64,000 nt of DNA, taken from JALHST01 sp963798435. Lineage in GTDB: Bacteria; Bacteroidota; Bacteroidia; Flavobacteriales; Flavobacteriaceae. A model generated the notes under the pieces. The model was not told where the DNA came from, did no database searches, and saw nothing but the letters and a program-made list of their open reading frames with translations. Shown here one piece after another: positions 53,761 to 61,673 of the stretch (within the stretch, counting starts at the first letter, position 1; each line of letters starts with the position of its first letter). Location of the stretch: contig CAWCTF010000005.1 in the NCBI GenBank assembly GCA_963798435.1, positions 62,001 through 126,000 on the forward strand. The letters run 5' to 3'. Position numbers and translations under genes: made by a program.

Positions 53761-53838
53761 AATGAAAATAGGAAAAAGGACTTTATAAATTCGTTGGAGC
53801 CTTGATAGCGACCCGATGCAAAATGAGCTGACGTTCTA

Positions 53839-54321
53839 TCAATTACCTAGTACAGCCATCTTTATCGCGGCAATGGCCGCTTCGGTACCTTTATTGCCAT
53901 GTTTACCGCCACTTCGGTCGGTTGCCTGCTGAAGGGTATTATCGGTAAGCACGCAAAATATTACGGGTACGTTCATCTGCAGGTTGAGATCCATTATACC
54001 TTGTGCCGTCGCATTACATACAAAATCAAAATGCTTCGTTTCTCCTTGTATAACACTTCCGATGGCTATTACGGCATCGACCTTTTGCGTCATTATCATT
54101 TTTTTGCAGGCAAACGGCAGTTCAAAACTCCCAGGGACATTCCAGCGAAAAATGTTTACTTTTTGAGCACCGCAATCGACTAGGGCTTCAAAGGCACCAT
54201 TGAAAAGCGCTTCGGTAATGGTGGGGTTCCATTCAGAAACCACAACGCCAAATCGAAGCGTGTCCGCATTCGGGATTGTATCTTTGTTATACGCCGATAA
54301 GTTTTTAGAACTCGTGGCCAT
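53839..54321 (-). CDS. ribH: 6,7-dimethyl-8-ribityllumazine synthase
   Basis: RibH joins the ribityl-pyrimidine and dihydroxybutanone phosphate in riboflavin synthesis and forms icosahedral or pentameric shells. The 160-residue protein has FGVVVSEWNPTITEALFNGA near the start, VPGSFELPFACKK, AVIAIGSVIQGETKHFDFVC with the catalytic His, VPVIFCVLTDNTLQQATDR, and GNKGTEAAIAAIKM. It starts at the stop of the TPR gene, overlapping by one base. No FMN riboswitch was seen near it. Confidence 0.96.
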   Translation of the reverse strand: MATSSKNLSAYNKDTIPNADTLRFGVVVSEWNPTITEALFNGAFEALVDCGAQKVNIFRWNVPGSFELPFACKKMIMTQKVDAVIAIGSVIQGETKHFDFVCNATAQGIMDLNLQMNVPVIFCVLTDNTLQQATDRSGGKHGNKGTEAAIAAIKMAVLGN

Positions 54322-55088
54322 TACTGCCGACTTTGGGCCATTCCTATAAATGCATCGATTGATTTCGCTTCATCGGAAGTAGAATAGTCGTCTTTAATAC
54401 GTTGAAAATATTGAAGGGCTTTCTCCTGCTGTTTTAATTCAAGCGCCGTCAAACCGGCCTTGTATAAGAATTTAGGCGTAGTATATTGATTCTGACTCAA
54501 ACTGAGTGCCTGTTCATAATAGCCCAGGGCATCTTCTGGCTGGCCCAATTGCATAAAAGCATCGGCAATACCTCCTTTGGCCAAGGGTCCAAGTATGGCA
54601 TCGTCAGAAGAAAAGTCTTCAAGATGATCAATGGCTTCTTGGTATTTTTGCATGTTCAAATATGACATGCCAGCCGAATAATTGGCTAAATTTGACGCTT
54701 TTGTCCCAGGATATTCATTGATAATATCCAAAAAACCATACTTCCCATCGGCGCCATCCAAGGCAATCATAAAAAGTGAATCCTTCGCGCTAGTGCTATT
54801 CAATGCCTGCTCAAAATAACGTTGTGGGTAAAGTAGCTCATTGGTGGCTTCTGCCTCCTTTGGTTTTTGCACAAATTGGTTATAGGCCAAATAACCAAGA
54901 ACTCCCACCGCGATCACCCCTATCACTCCCAAAATATAATTTTGGTTTTTCGCAACCCATTCTTCAGTTCGGGAAGCACTTTGATCCAAGGTGCTGAATA
55001 CCTCTGCGGTAGTACTTTCATGCACATCCAATTTTTTCTCTTCTTCCTTGTTTTTTGGTTTAGATCCCCGCTTTTTATATGTAGCCAT
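54321..55088 (-). CDS. membrane-anchored tetratricopeptide repeat protein (YfgM-like)
   Basis: The 255-residue protein has a basic, lysine-rich N-terminus (residues 1-25), one membrane helix (about 50-70: YILGVIGVIAVGVLGYLA) and a periplasmic part with tetratricopeptide-type repeats, such as YSAGMSYLNMQKYQEAIDHL and LGYYEQALSLSQNQYTTPKF. The layout resembles YfgM/TPR_21 proteins, which help envelope protein folding. The start at 55088 is preferred to 55094. It is divergent from recF, with about 125 bases between, and leads into ribH. Confidence 0.85.
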   Translation of the reverse strand: MATYKKRGSKPKNKEEEKKLDVHESTTAEVFSTLDQSASRTEEWVAKNQNYILGVIGVIAVGVLGYLAYNQFVQKPKEAEATNELLYPQRYFEQALNSTSAKDSLFMIALDGADGKYGFLDIINEYPGTKASNLANYSAGMSYLNMQKYQEAIDHLEDFSSDDAILGPLAKGGIADAFMQLGQPEDALGYYEQALSLSQNQYTTPKFLYKAGLTALELKQQEKALQYFQRIKDDYSTSDEAKSIDAFIGMAQSRQ

Positions 55089-55108
55089 TGCCAATTTTAT
55101 TGATCGCG

Positions 55109-55116
55109 CAAAAATA
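55109..55116 (-). promoter_or_regulatory. -7 box for the TPR-ribH operon
   Basis: The - strand reads TATTTTTG, an exact TAnnTTTG match, about 20 bases from the ATG at 55088. The -33 region is poor. It lies in the recF divergent gap. Confidence 0.45.
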
Positions 55117-55212
55117 AAGTTTTTATTGAAATCGGAAGAGGTATTTATTCGTTATTTTTCGATATTTTGCAGCTTACCGAAAAGCCTCAAACAAAATACT
55201 ACCAGATCTGGA

Positions 55213-56292
55213 ATGTTTTTGAATAAATTATCCCTTATCAATTATAAAAATTTTAGTTCCCTGACCCTTGAGTTCGATTCAAAGATAAATTGTTTCGTGG
55301 GGGCCAATGGCATTGGAAAAACGAACATTTTAGATGCGATCTACCATCTTGCATTCGGCAAAAGTTATTTCAATCCCGTGGCCACACAGAACATAAAACA
55401 CAATGAGGATTTTTTTGTGATCGACGGGGAGTTCACAAAAGATGAACGGGATGAAAAAATTGTATGTAGCCTGAAAAAAGGGCTCCAAAAAGTAATAAAA
55501 AGAAATGGGAAGACCTATGAGCGATTGTCAGACCATATCGGACTGTTGCCGTTGGTTATCATTTCACCTGCAGATAGGGACCTTATTATCGAAGGCAGCG
55601 ATACACGAAGAAAGTTTATTGATGGTGTAATCTCCCAATCGGATAAGGACTATCTCCAAACCCTTATCAGATATAATAAGGTGCTGATGCAACGTAATTC
55701 ACTTTTGAAATATTTTGCCGTTAACCATACCTTCGATGCAGCGACCCTATCGATTTATAATGAACAGTTACATCTATATGGTACCACCATTTATGAAAAG
55801 CGGAAGGCATTCATTCAACCATTCATCGAAATTTTTAAGGAACAATATGCCATTATCTCGGGGGGCAATGAACTTGTTACCCTTTCCTATGAAACAACGC
55901 TTTCGAATGGAAACCTAATCACACTTTTGGAAAATTCTATAGATAAGGACAGGGCCGTTCAGTATACCAGCGTTGGGATTCACAAAGATGACCTTGTGTT
56001 TGAAATCGAGGGACACCCTATAAAAAAATTCGGGAGTCAGGGTCAACAAAAATCGTTTTTGATAGCCTTGAAATTAGCGCAATTTCATTTTATTAAAGAA
56101 TTGGCCAGAACCATACCCATTTTATTATTGGATGATATTTTTGATAAATTGGATGAAGACCGTGTGGCGCATCTTATCGCCTTGGTGAACGATGAAAACT
56201 TTGGTCAGATTTTTATAAGTGATACCCATGCCGATCGCACTGAAAAAGTGGTACGGGAAATACATCAATCATACAAACTTTTTAAATTATAG
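55213..56292 (+). CDS. recF: DNA replication/repair protein RecF
   Basis: RecF loads RecA onto gapped DNA with RecO and RecR. The 359-residue protein begins at ATG 55213 (MFLNKLSLINYKNF), where the family starts. A longer frame back to 54991 runs through the TPR gene region and is rejected. The Walker A motif GANGIGKT lies at residues 30-37, the SMC-like signature includes KKFGSQGQQKSFLIALKLAQ, and Walker B is PILLLDDIFDKLD. A small lipoprotein gene follows after one base, then a DciA-like gene. Confidence 0.95.
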   Translation: MFLNKLSLINYKNFSSLTLEFDSKINCFVGANGIGKTNILDAIYHLAFGKSYFNPVATQNIKHNEDFFVIDGEFTKDERDEKIVCSLKKGLQKVIKRNGKTYERLSDHIGLLPLVIISPADRDLIIEGSDTRRKFIDGVISQSDKDYLQTLIRYNKVLMQRNSLLKYFAVNHTFDAATLSIYNEQLHLYGTTIYEKRKAFIQPFIEIFKEQYAIISGGNELVTLSYETTLSNGNLITLLENSIDKDRAVQYTSVGIHKDDLVFEIEGHPIKKFGSQGQQKSFLIALKLAQFHFIKELARTIPILLLDDIFDKLDEDRVAHLIALVNDENFGQIFISDTHADRTEKVVREIHQSYKLFKL

Positions 56293-56293
56293 G

Positions 56294-56713
56294 ATGCGTG
56301 GTACCTTTATTATCGCATGTATGATGCTGCTGGTAGGATGCCACACCAAGGTAGTTGAAGACGACCTGCACTTGTTAAATGGGTATTGGGAAATTTCAAA
56401 GGTCAATTTCCCGGATGGCCAATTAAAAGAGTACAATGTCAATACTTCGATTGATTATATCTATCTTGAGGGTAGAAAAGGATATCGAAAAAAAATGCAA
56501 CCAAAATTCGATGGAACCTTTGAAACCTCTGATGATGCTGAAATGTTTGTAATAGAAAAACACACTAACCAGTATCAAGTAACCTATTCGACAGCACTTA
56601 GTTCTTGGAAAGAAGACCTTATTGCTCTTTCAACCGAGGGGTTTTCAGTAATTAACGAGGCAGGCATTACCTATACCTATAAAAGATTCGAAGTGTTCAA
56701 TATTCAAAAATAA
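56294..56713 (+). CDS. small lipoprotein, lipocalin-like
   Basis: The roughly 139-residue protein has a lipobox in MMLLVGC (Cys about residue 15), then a single compact domain with strands such as LLNGYWEISKVNFPDGQ, IDYIYLEGRKGYRKK and ITYTYKRFE. The pattern resembles the lipocalin-like/DUF4488-type small lipoproteins of Flavobacteriia, but I cannot name a family with certainty. The start at 56294 follows the recF stop by one base; a longer frame overlapping recF is rejected. Its stop overlaps the next ATG by one base. Confidence 0.75.
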   Translation: MRGTFIIACMMLLVGCHTKVVEDDLHLLNGYWEISKVNFPDGQLKEYNVNTSIDYIYLEGRKGYRKKMQPKFDGTFETSDDAEMFVIEKHTNQYQVTYSTALSSWKEDLIALSTEGFSVINEAGITYTYKRFEVFNIQK

Positions 56714-57009
56714 TGGCAAAAAGAAAAAATTCCTCGATTCCTCTGAGTGATGCCCTAAATGAATTTATCAAGGCAAATAAACTCGAGAAGGGTATTGACA
56801 AGGTCAGTGCCCGAGACGCTTGGGAAAATCTTATGGGGAACGGCGTAAATAATTATACGACGGCCCTTGAACTAAGAAATGAGACGCTATTCGTTTCACT
56901 GTCTTCCTCAGTGCTACGTGAGGAACTAAGTCATGGAAAGTCAAAAATCATCGCGATGCTGAACGAGGAACTGGGCAAAGAACTAATTAAGTCTCTCGTA
57001 CTTCGGTGA
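56713..57009 (+). CDS. DUF721 protein, DciA-like
   Basis: The 98-residue basic protein matches DUF721, the family of the helicase-loading factor DciA. Typical features are PLSDALNEFIKANKLEKGIDKV, the AWENLMGNGVNNYT segment and the LFVSLSSSVLREELSHGKSKI strand-helix, ending in LGKELIKSLVLR. Helicase loading is shown only for relatives. The recF-lipoprotein-DUF721 order points to a replication and repair role. It is convergent with ndk, and the 76-base gap shows no clear terminator. Confidence 0.85.
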   Translation: MAKRKNSSIPLSDALNEFIKANKLEKGIDKVSARDAWENLMGNGVNNYTTALELRNETLFVSLSSSVLREELSHGKSKIIAMLNEELGKELIKSLVLR

Positions 57010-57085
57010 CAGGAAAATCCATTTACCAATGAACCATCCAATTTTGGGATACAAGGTAGTTGGGGAATTCAGGAAATTAAAATGC

Positions 57086-57505
57086 TTAATATATTTCCCT
57101 TCCTGAAAAATGAAAGGCACCTTCAATTGCCGCATTTTCGTCACTATCCGAACCATGTACTGCATTCTCCCCAATATCCTTGGCATATAATTTACGAATC
57201 GTTCCTGCTGCAGCTTCCGCAGGATTGGTCGCCCCAATTAGGGCCCGAAAATCTTCTACGGCATTCTCCTTTTCTAAAATGGCCGAAACAATAGGCCCAC
57301 GGGTCATAAAATCTACCAATTCGCCAAAAAATGGCCGTTCCTTATGGATGGCATAAAACTCCTTGGCATCCCTCCTACTCAATTGCGTATATTTCAATGC
57401 AATGATTTTAAAACCAGCCGCGGTTATTTTTTCCAAAATGGCACCAATGTGTCCATTCTCGACTGCATCTGGCTTGATCATGGTAAAAGTTCTGTTCGTT
57501 CTCAT
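57086..57505 (-). CDS. ndk: nucleoside diphosphate kinase
   Basis: Ndk balances nucleoside triphosphates through a phosphohistidine. The 139-residue protein has RTFTMIKPDAVENGHIG near the start, the MTRGPIVSAILE segment, RALIGATNPAEAAAGTIR, and NAVHGSDSDENA with the active-site His. The start is ATG 57505, as expected for the family and 15 bases after the promoter box; the frame up to 57523 crosses the promoter. The length is normal. Confidence 0.96.
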   Translation of the reverse strand: MRTNRTFTMIKPDAVENGHIGAILEKITAAGFKIIALKYTQLSRRDAKEFYAIHKERPFFGELVDFMTRGPIVSAILEKENAVEDFRALIGATNPAEAAAGTIRKLYAKDIGENAVHGSDSDENAAIEGAFHFSGREIY

Positions 57506-57520
57506 TTGTAAAATTTTGCG

Positions 57521-57550
57521 CAAAAATACGCTTTATTGAACAACGCGCAA
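57521..57550 (-). promoter_or_regulatory. ndk promoter
   Basis: On the - strand TTG (57548-57550), exactly 19 bases, then TATTTTTG (57521-57528) match the Bacteroidota promoter very well. The leader would be about 11 bases. This is one of the clearest promoters in the window. Confidence 0.65.
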
Positions 57551-57677
57551 GAAATTTTAGGATAGTTGGCCCTCTTATTGCAGCTTGAATTACTATGAAC
57601 GAATTATTTTACCCTAGAACTTTGACCTAATGTATATCTTCAATCTTGGTTCAAGTTCATATTCTAGTTTAATATTG

Positions 57678-57685
57678 TATCTTTG
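57678..57685 (+). promoter_or_regulatory. -7 box five bases from the nrnA-like ATG
   Basis: TATCTTTG matches TAnnTTTG exactly and is followed by CACGC and ATG at 57691. The transcript would start at or next to the A of the start codon. The -33 box is weak. Confidence 0.55.
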
Positions 57686-57690
57686 CACGC

Positions 57691-58707
57691 ATGAATTTTG
57701 AGGATATTCAGGCTGTAAAGGGACTTCTTTCGACGCCGCAGAAAATTGTGATCGTACCCCATAAAAATCCGGATGGGGATGCCATTGGATCTACTTTGGC
57801 CCTATGGCATTATCTTAAGAACCATGGGCATGATGCCACTATTATTGTACCAAATGATTATCCTAAATTCCTTAAATGGATGCCGGGTACTGAGTACATT
57901 TTAAATTTTGAGCGCGAAAATGTGCAGGCCAAGCAGCGAATCACTGATGCTACTATTATTTTCACATTAGATTTTAATCATTTGGGCCGAGTAGGCCAGA
58001 TGCAAGCGATTTTAGAAGTTTCCGATGCGGTATATATTATGGTTGATCATCATCAGGAACCTTCAAATTACGCAAAATATACCTATTCGGATGCCACAAT
58101 GAGCTCTACCTGTGAAATGGTATACAATCTCATTGAATATCTTGGCGATGTGGATTGTATTACCCCTGAAATCGCAAATTGTCTTTATGTAGGCATTATG
58201 ACCGATACGGGTTCGTTTAAATTTGCTTCTACGACCAGCCGAACACATCGCATTATTGCCCATCTTATTGATCAAGGAGCCGAAAACACTGTGATTCATC
58301 ACAAAATTTATGACACCAACACATCGAATCGGCTACATCTTTTAGGATGCGCATTGAAAAACATGGTCATTTTAGAGGATTTTAAAACGGCCTACATCAC
58401 CTTAAGTCAGGAAGAATTAGATACTTACGGATTTCAAAAAGGCGATACCGAAGGTTTCGTAAATTATGGCCTTACCTTGGAAGGTATTATCTTTGCTGCA
58501 ATCTTTATAGAAAATAAAGAAGAGGGAATTATTAAAATTTCATTTCGGTCGGTCGGGGATTTTTCGGTAAATCAATTTGCACGAAAGCATTTTGAAGGTG
58601 GAGGCCATGACAATGCCTCTGGTGGCAGGAGTGAGCGCTCAATGCCCGAAACGACGGCATATTTCGAATCATTATTAAAAACTTACAAGGAGGTTTTAGC
58701 GCTATGA
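57691..58707 (+). CDS. DHH family phosphoesterase (NrnA-like oligoribonuclease/pAp phosphatase)
   Basis: The 338-residue enzyme belongs to the DHH/DHHA1 group that degrades nanoRNA and 3'-phosphoadenosine 5'-phosphate. The metal-binding HKNPDGDAIGS motif lies at residues 24-34, DFNHLGRVG follows, and VDHHQEPSNYA carries the DHH signature. ADTGSFKF-like MTDTGSFKFAS is present, and the DHHA1 glycine-rich GGGHDNASGG lies near the C-terminus. Bacteroidota generally lack Orn, so this type fills that role. Its stop overlaps the gldI ATG by four bases. Confidence 0.92.
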   Translation: MNFEDIQAVKGLLSTPQKIVIVPHKNPDGDAIGSTLALWHYLKNHGHDATIIVPNDYPKFLKWMPGTEYILNFERENVQAKQRITDATIIFTLDFNHLGRVGQMQAILEVSDAVYIMVDHHQEPSNYAKYTYSDATMSSTCEMVYNLIEYLGDVDCITPEIANCLYVGIMTDTGSFKFASTTSRTHRIIAHLIDQGAENTVIHHKIYDTNTSNRLHLLGCALKNMVILEDFKTAYITLSQEELDTYGFQKGDTEGFVNYGLTLEGIIFAAIFIENKEEGIIKISFRSVGDFSVNQFARKHFEGGGHDNASGGRSERSMPETTAYFESLLKTYKEVLAL

Positions 58708-59252
58708 GATATTATTGGTACATTTTCTTTTTGATAGGTGTCGTTTCCTGTGCAAACCCAGAGCCACGTAGGCCCATTAAGGTTAAATCAGGTTCTTTCT
58801 TTGGTGGTGAGATCGAACGGAATAGAAAATTGTTGGCGATGGAGGAGCAAATGATACAGGAAATCATCAAAAGGGACTCCCTGCACCTATATGAAAATAG
58901 CGGAAGTGGATCTTGGTATTATTACCAGCAGAAAAACGATGCAACTACCTATAAGCCCCACACCGATGATCTTGTTACCCTGACCTACAATATCATGGGC
59001 TTGAACAATGACACCATTTACTCACACAAAGATATTGGCATTGTCACCTATAAGGTCGATAAGCAAGAACTTTTTCAGGGTCTTCGTAATAGCATCAAAA
59101 TCTTAAAGGAAAATGAGACCGCTACCTTTCTATATCCTTCCTCCTTGGCGTTTGGCTATCAAGGGGATAATGACCGCATCGGAGTTAATGTTCCCATTAA
59201 ATCAACCATAACCCTATTAAAAGTAGAAAAGTACCAAGATAGTATTCCTTAA
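58704..59252 (+). CDS. gldI: gliding motility-associated FKBP-type lipoprotein GldI
   Basis: The 182-residue lipoprotein (Cys16 in VVSC) has a charged N-terminal helix (about residues 40-60) and a C-terminal FKBP-type peptidyl-prolyl isomerase domain (about 85-175: LVTLTYNIMGLNNDTIYS, LFQGLRNSIKILKENETATFLYPSSLAFG). It matches GldI, needed for gliding in Flavobacterium and linked to type IX secretion. The context of a T9SS-dependent giant adhesin elsewhere in the window fits. The gene overlaps the nrnA-like gene and is followed 90 bases later by another isomerase. Confidence 0.9.
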   Translation: MRYYWYIFFLIGVVSCANPEPRRPIKVKSGSFFGGEIERNRKLLAMEEQMIQEIIKRDSLHLYENSGSGSWYYYQQKNDATTYKPHTDDLVTLTYNIMGLNNDTIYSHKDIGIVTYKVDKQELFQGLRNSIKILKENETATFLYPSSLAFGYQGDNDRIGVNVPIKSTITLLKVEKYQDSIP

Positions 59253-59342
59253 AATTACATAGAAGAAAATAGTTATAGTGGAACTTTTAGCAGATTGTTT
59301 TTGACCCTTTATAAACCTATAATTAAATTTAAATAGTAACGA

Positions 59343-60461
59343 ATGAAAAGAATATATGTATCAATATTGATAGTGGGCTTAGCCTTGACCAGTTGCAAGT
59401 CTAGCCAACATGCCGACCTAGGAGATGGTCTTTTTGCCGACATTAATACTACAAAAGGTGACATAATAGTTAAACTTGAATCGGAAAGAACCCCAGTGAC
59501 CGTAGCGAATTTCGTGTCGCTGGCAGAAGGGAATAATCCGTTTGTAACAGACAGTCTGAAAGGAAAAAAATATTATGATGGGTTGATCTTTCACCGGGTC
59601 ATGAAAGACTTCATGATACAAGGTGGCGATCCACTTGGTACTGGAAGGGGATATCCAGGCTATAAGTTCAAGGACGAGTTTGATGATTCATTAAACCTAA
59701 ATAGACCGGGAATACTTGCCATGGCCAACTCCGGACCAAAATCAAACGGGAGCCAGTTTTTTATAACGCATAAGGAGGCCCCTTGGTTAACTGGCGATCA
59801 TACTGTTTTTGGGGAGGTAGTCGATGGGATGAACGTGGTTGACACGATAGCAAATGTAAAAGTATCAGCGGATCCCATGACAAAAAACCGCCCAGTGGTC
59901 GACATAGTCATGAACACTGTAAAAATCATACGCAATGGCAAAGCAGCCAAAAAATTTGATGCGGTAAAAATTATGACCGACTATTTCGCCGAGGAACAGG
60001 CAAATGAGGCGAAAATGGCCCAGATTCAGTCTGACTTTGTGAACGAGTTGAACAACCAAAAGGCCATGGCACAAGAATTGCCATCAGGGCTCCGTATCCT
60101 TAAAATAACCGAAGGAACAGGCGAAAAGCCAAAACTAGGTCAAAAAGTGAATGTATTTTATGCAGGTTATCTCCCGAATGGCACCCTTTTCGATAGCAAT
60201 TATGAAGAAGTAGCCAAAAATTTCGGAAAATTCGATGCCCGTAGAAAGGAAATGGGTGGCTATGAAGCCACTCCTATGGATTATTCACCTGAATCAAGCC
60301 TGGTTGCCGGCTTTCGAGAAGGATTGTTGACCATGAAGGTCGGCGATAAATATCGATTGTTCATACCGCCTCACTTGGGTTGGGGGCCACAAGGTTCGGG
60401 ACCAATTCCTCCTAATTCAGATACCATATTCGACGTCGAGATTACAGGAATCGCCGAATAG
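59343..60461 (+). CDS. cyclophilin-FKBP fusion peptidyl-prolyl isomerase, lipoprotein
   Basis: The 372-residue lipoprotein (Cys18 in ALTSC) contains two unrelated isomerase folds. The first is a cyclophilin (about residues 28-200) with FHRVMKDFMIQGGDP, GSQFFITHKEAPWLTGDHTVFGEV; the second is an FKBP domain (about 255-372) with GQKVNVFYAGYLPNGTLFDSN, LVAGFREGLLTMKVGDKYRLFIPPHLGWG. A linker helix rich in Glu and Ala joins them. Such dual-family immunophilins are known in Flavobacteria. It probably assists folding in the periplasm, as does its neighbour GldI. Confidence 0.93.
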   Translation: MKRIYVSILIVGLALTSCKSSQHADLGDGLFADINTTKGDIIVKLESERTPVTVANFVSLAEGNNPFVTDSLKGKKYYDGLIFHRVMKDFMIQGGDPLGTGRGYPGYKFKDEFDDSLNLNRPGILAMANSGPKSNGSQFFITHKEAPWLTGDHTVFGEVVDGMNVVDTIANVKVSADPMTKNRPVVDIVMNTVKIIRNGKAAKKFDAVKIMTDYFAEEQANEAKMAQIQSDFVNELNNQKAMAQELPSGLRILKITEGTGEKPKLGQKVNVFYAGYLPNGTLFDSNYEEVAKNFGKFDARRKEMGGYEATPMDYSPESSLVAGFREGLLTMKVGDKYRLFIPPHLGWGPQGSGPIPPNSDTIFDVEITGIAE

Positions 60462-60504
60462 GGTTTTCTATATTTGAATTAATTAAAAGTTCTGGATTTT
60501 AAAC

Positions 60505-60562
60505 AAAAACGGAAAATAGCTAGCTCCATGCCAATTTAAAATGGCAGCCATTTTCCGTTTTT
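60505..60562. terminator. bidirectional terminator between convergent genes
   Basis: A 13-bp stem pairs AAAAACGGAAAAT (60505-60517) with ATTTTCCGTTTTT (60550-60562), and an inner TGCCA/TGGCA hairpin is nested inside. A and T runs on both sides suit termination of the isomerase (+) and PAP2 (-) transcripts. Confidence 0.7.
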
Positions 60563-60569
60563 TCCAAGC

Positions 60570-61544
60570 CTAAAAGGTAAAAGTGACTCCCAAGGTCTTT
60601 GCAGCGCCCAATCGACCAAAACAGAAATCAGTTTTGACCCTTTTATTCCTTGAGGCACCTTCATTATCCGCAGTACTGGTTTTAATGATTCTACGGTTTG
60701 CCGCTGCCTTGCCAACCACATATCCAATGAGTATGGCCAAGGGATAATCGGATACCCAATGCACCTGAGTACTCATCATCTCAAAGGCCAAGATGCCCAT
60801 CAAGGTATATCCCACTGGTTTTATCCATTTCAGTTCCGGATAATTGGTGGCAATGACGGTAATCGTAGCCATGAAGGTAGCTAAATGTCCGGATGGCATA
60901 GCATCATAATTGGAGGTGTTCGTTTGATACTCCTTAAAACCTGGGAAAGGTCTCCATTGGCCTCCGGAATCTCCTGTTTCGGCAGCCTTGAACGGACTTT
61001 GCCTTCCGGTAACTCGCTTTAAAACTTGGGTAATGAGCCCCATGGAGAGTAGCACTTCGATTAATTCACTTGAAGTGTTTAGCGCCCTATAATCGGTACG
61101 TAAACTGCCCATCGCCAAAAAAGCCCCGCTTAGAAGTAAGGTGGTTCCCCCATTCCCAATATAATATACCGCCGAATGGATGTCGTTTGGGATGAATTTT
61201 ATAGGGCCAACACTGCTGTATGAATGCCCCTTATCCCATCCAAATCCACTCCCAAAGTCGGTAGCGGCATCGGTAATCGACTGATCGAACGGAATTAGAA
61301 GGGCGGTGGTACCGAGGGTCAATCCCATCCACTTTAAATTCTCTTTTTGCACGGTAAACTTCCCGAAATCGGCAATATCCTTCGGTAGATATTTGACCAT
61401 ATCGAATATCTTTGGCTTTTTATAGCTGTAGAGCATCGAATCATTAATTGAATAGTCTTGTAGCAGCAACTTTTGTTCCTGGGAATATATTGCAGTTACC
61501 ATCAAAATACCTATGCAGATCTGAATATTTTTGACGCGTATCAT
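60570..61544 (-). CDS. PAP2 family phosphatase
   Basis: The 324-residue protein has a signal peptide (residues 1-20) and a PAP2 domain (about 150-290). The three phosphatase motifs read KRVTGRQSPFKA, MPSGHLATF and STQVHWVSDYPLA, giving the Lys, Ser-Gly-His and His-Asp residues of the family. It should dephosphorylate a membrane lipid (undecaprenyl-PP, phosphatidate or lipid A). The last residues TLGVTFTF end in Phe like an outer-membrane strand, a feature shared with the second PAP2 protein at 63719-64000. Outer-membrane placement is inference. Confidence 0.85.
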   Translation of the reverse strand: MIRVKNIQICIGILMVTAIYSQEQKLLLQDYSINDSMLYSYKKPKIFDMVKYLPKDIADFGKFTVQKENLKWMGLTLGTTALLIPFDQSITDAATDFGSGFGWDKGHSYSSVGPIKFIPNDIHSAVYYIGNGGTTLLLSGAFLAMGSLRTDYRALNTSSELIEVLLSMGLITQVLKRVTGRQSPFKAAETGDSGGQWRPFPGFKEYQTNTSNYDAMPSGHLATFMATITVIATNYPELKWIKPVGYTLMGILAFEMMSTQVHWVSDYPLAILIGYVVGKAAANRRIIKTSTADNEGASRNKRVKTDFCFGRLGAAKTLGVTFTF

Positions 61545-61673
61545 AGCTTATTGATATAAGGTGCTTTCTCTGATAAATTGAAACTGAGATAGTTTTGTGG
61601 ATTTGGCTATGCTCGTCAAGACGATTCAATATACTGCCTAAATATAATAAACAAAGCTAGCTTTCATACAGCT

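Noticed and set aside
53708..53838. FMN riboswitch near ribH
   Set aside because: The gap lies after, not before, ribH on its strand, and the conserved RFN-element helices are absent.
54991..55212. Extended N-terminus of RecF
   Set aside because: The open frame continues upstream, but it overlaps the divergent TPR gene and its promoter and has no RecF-like sequence. The family start is at 55213.
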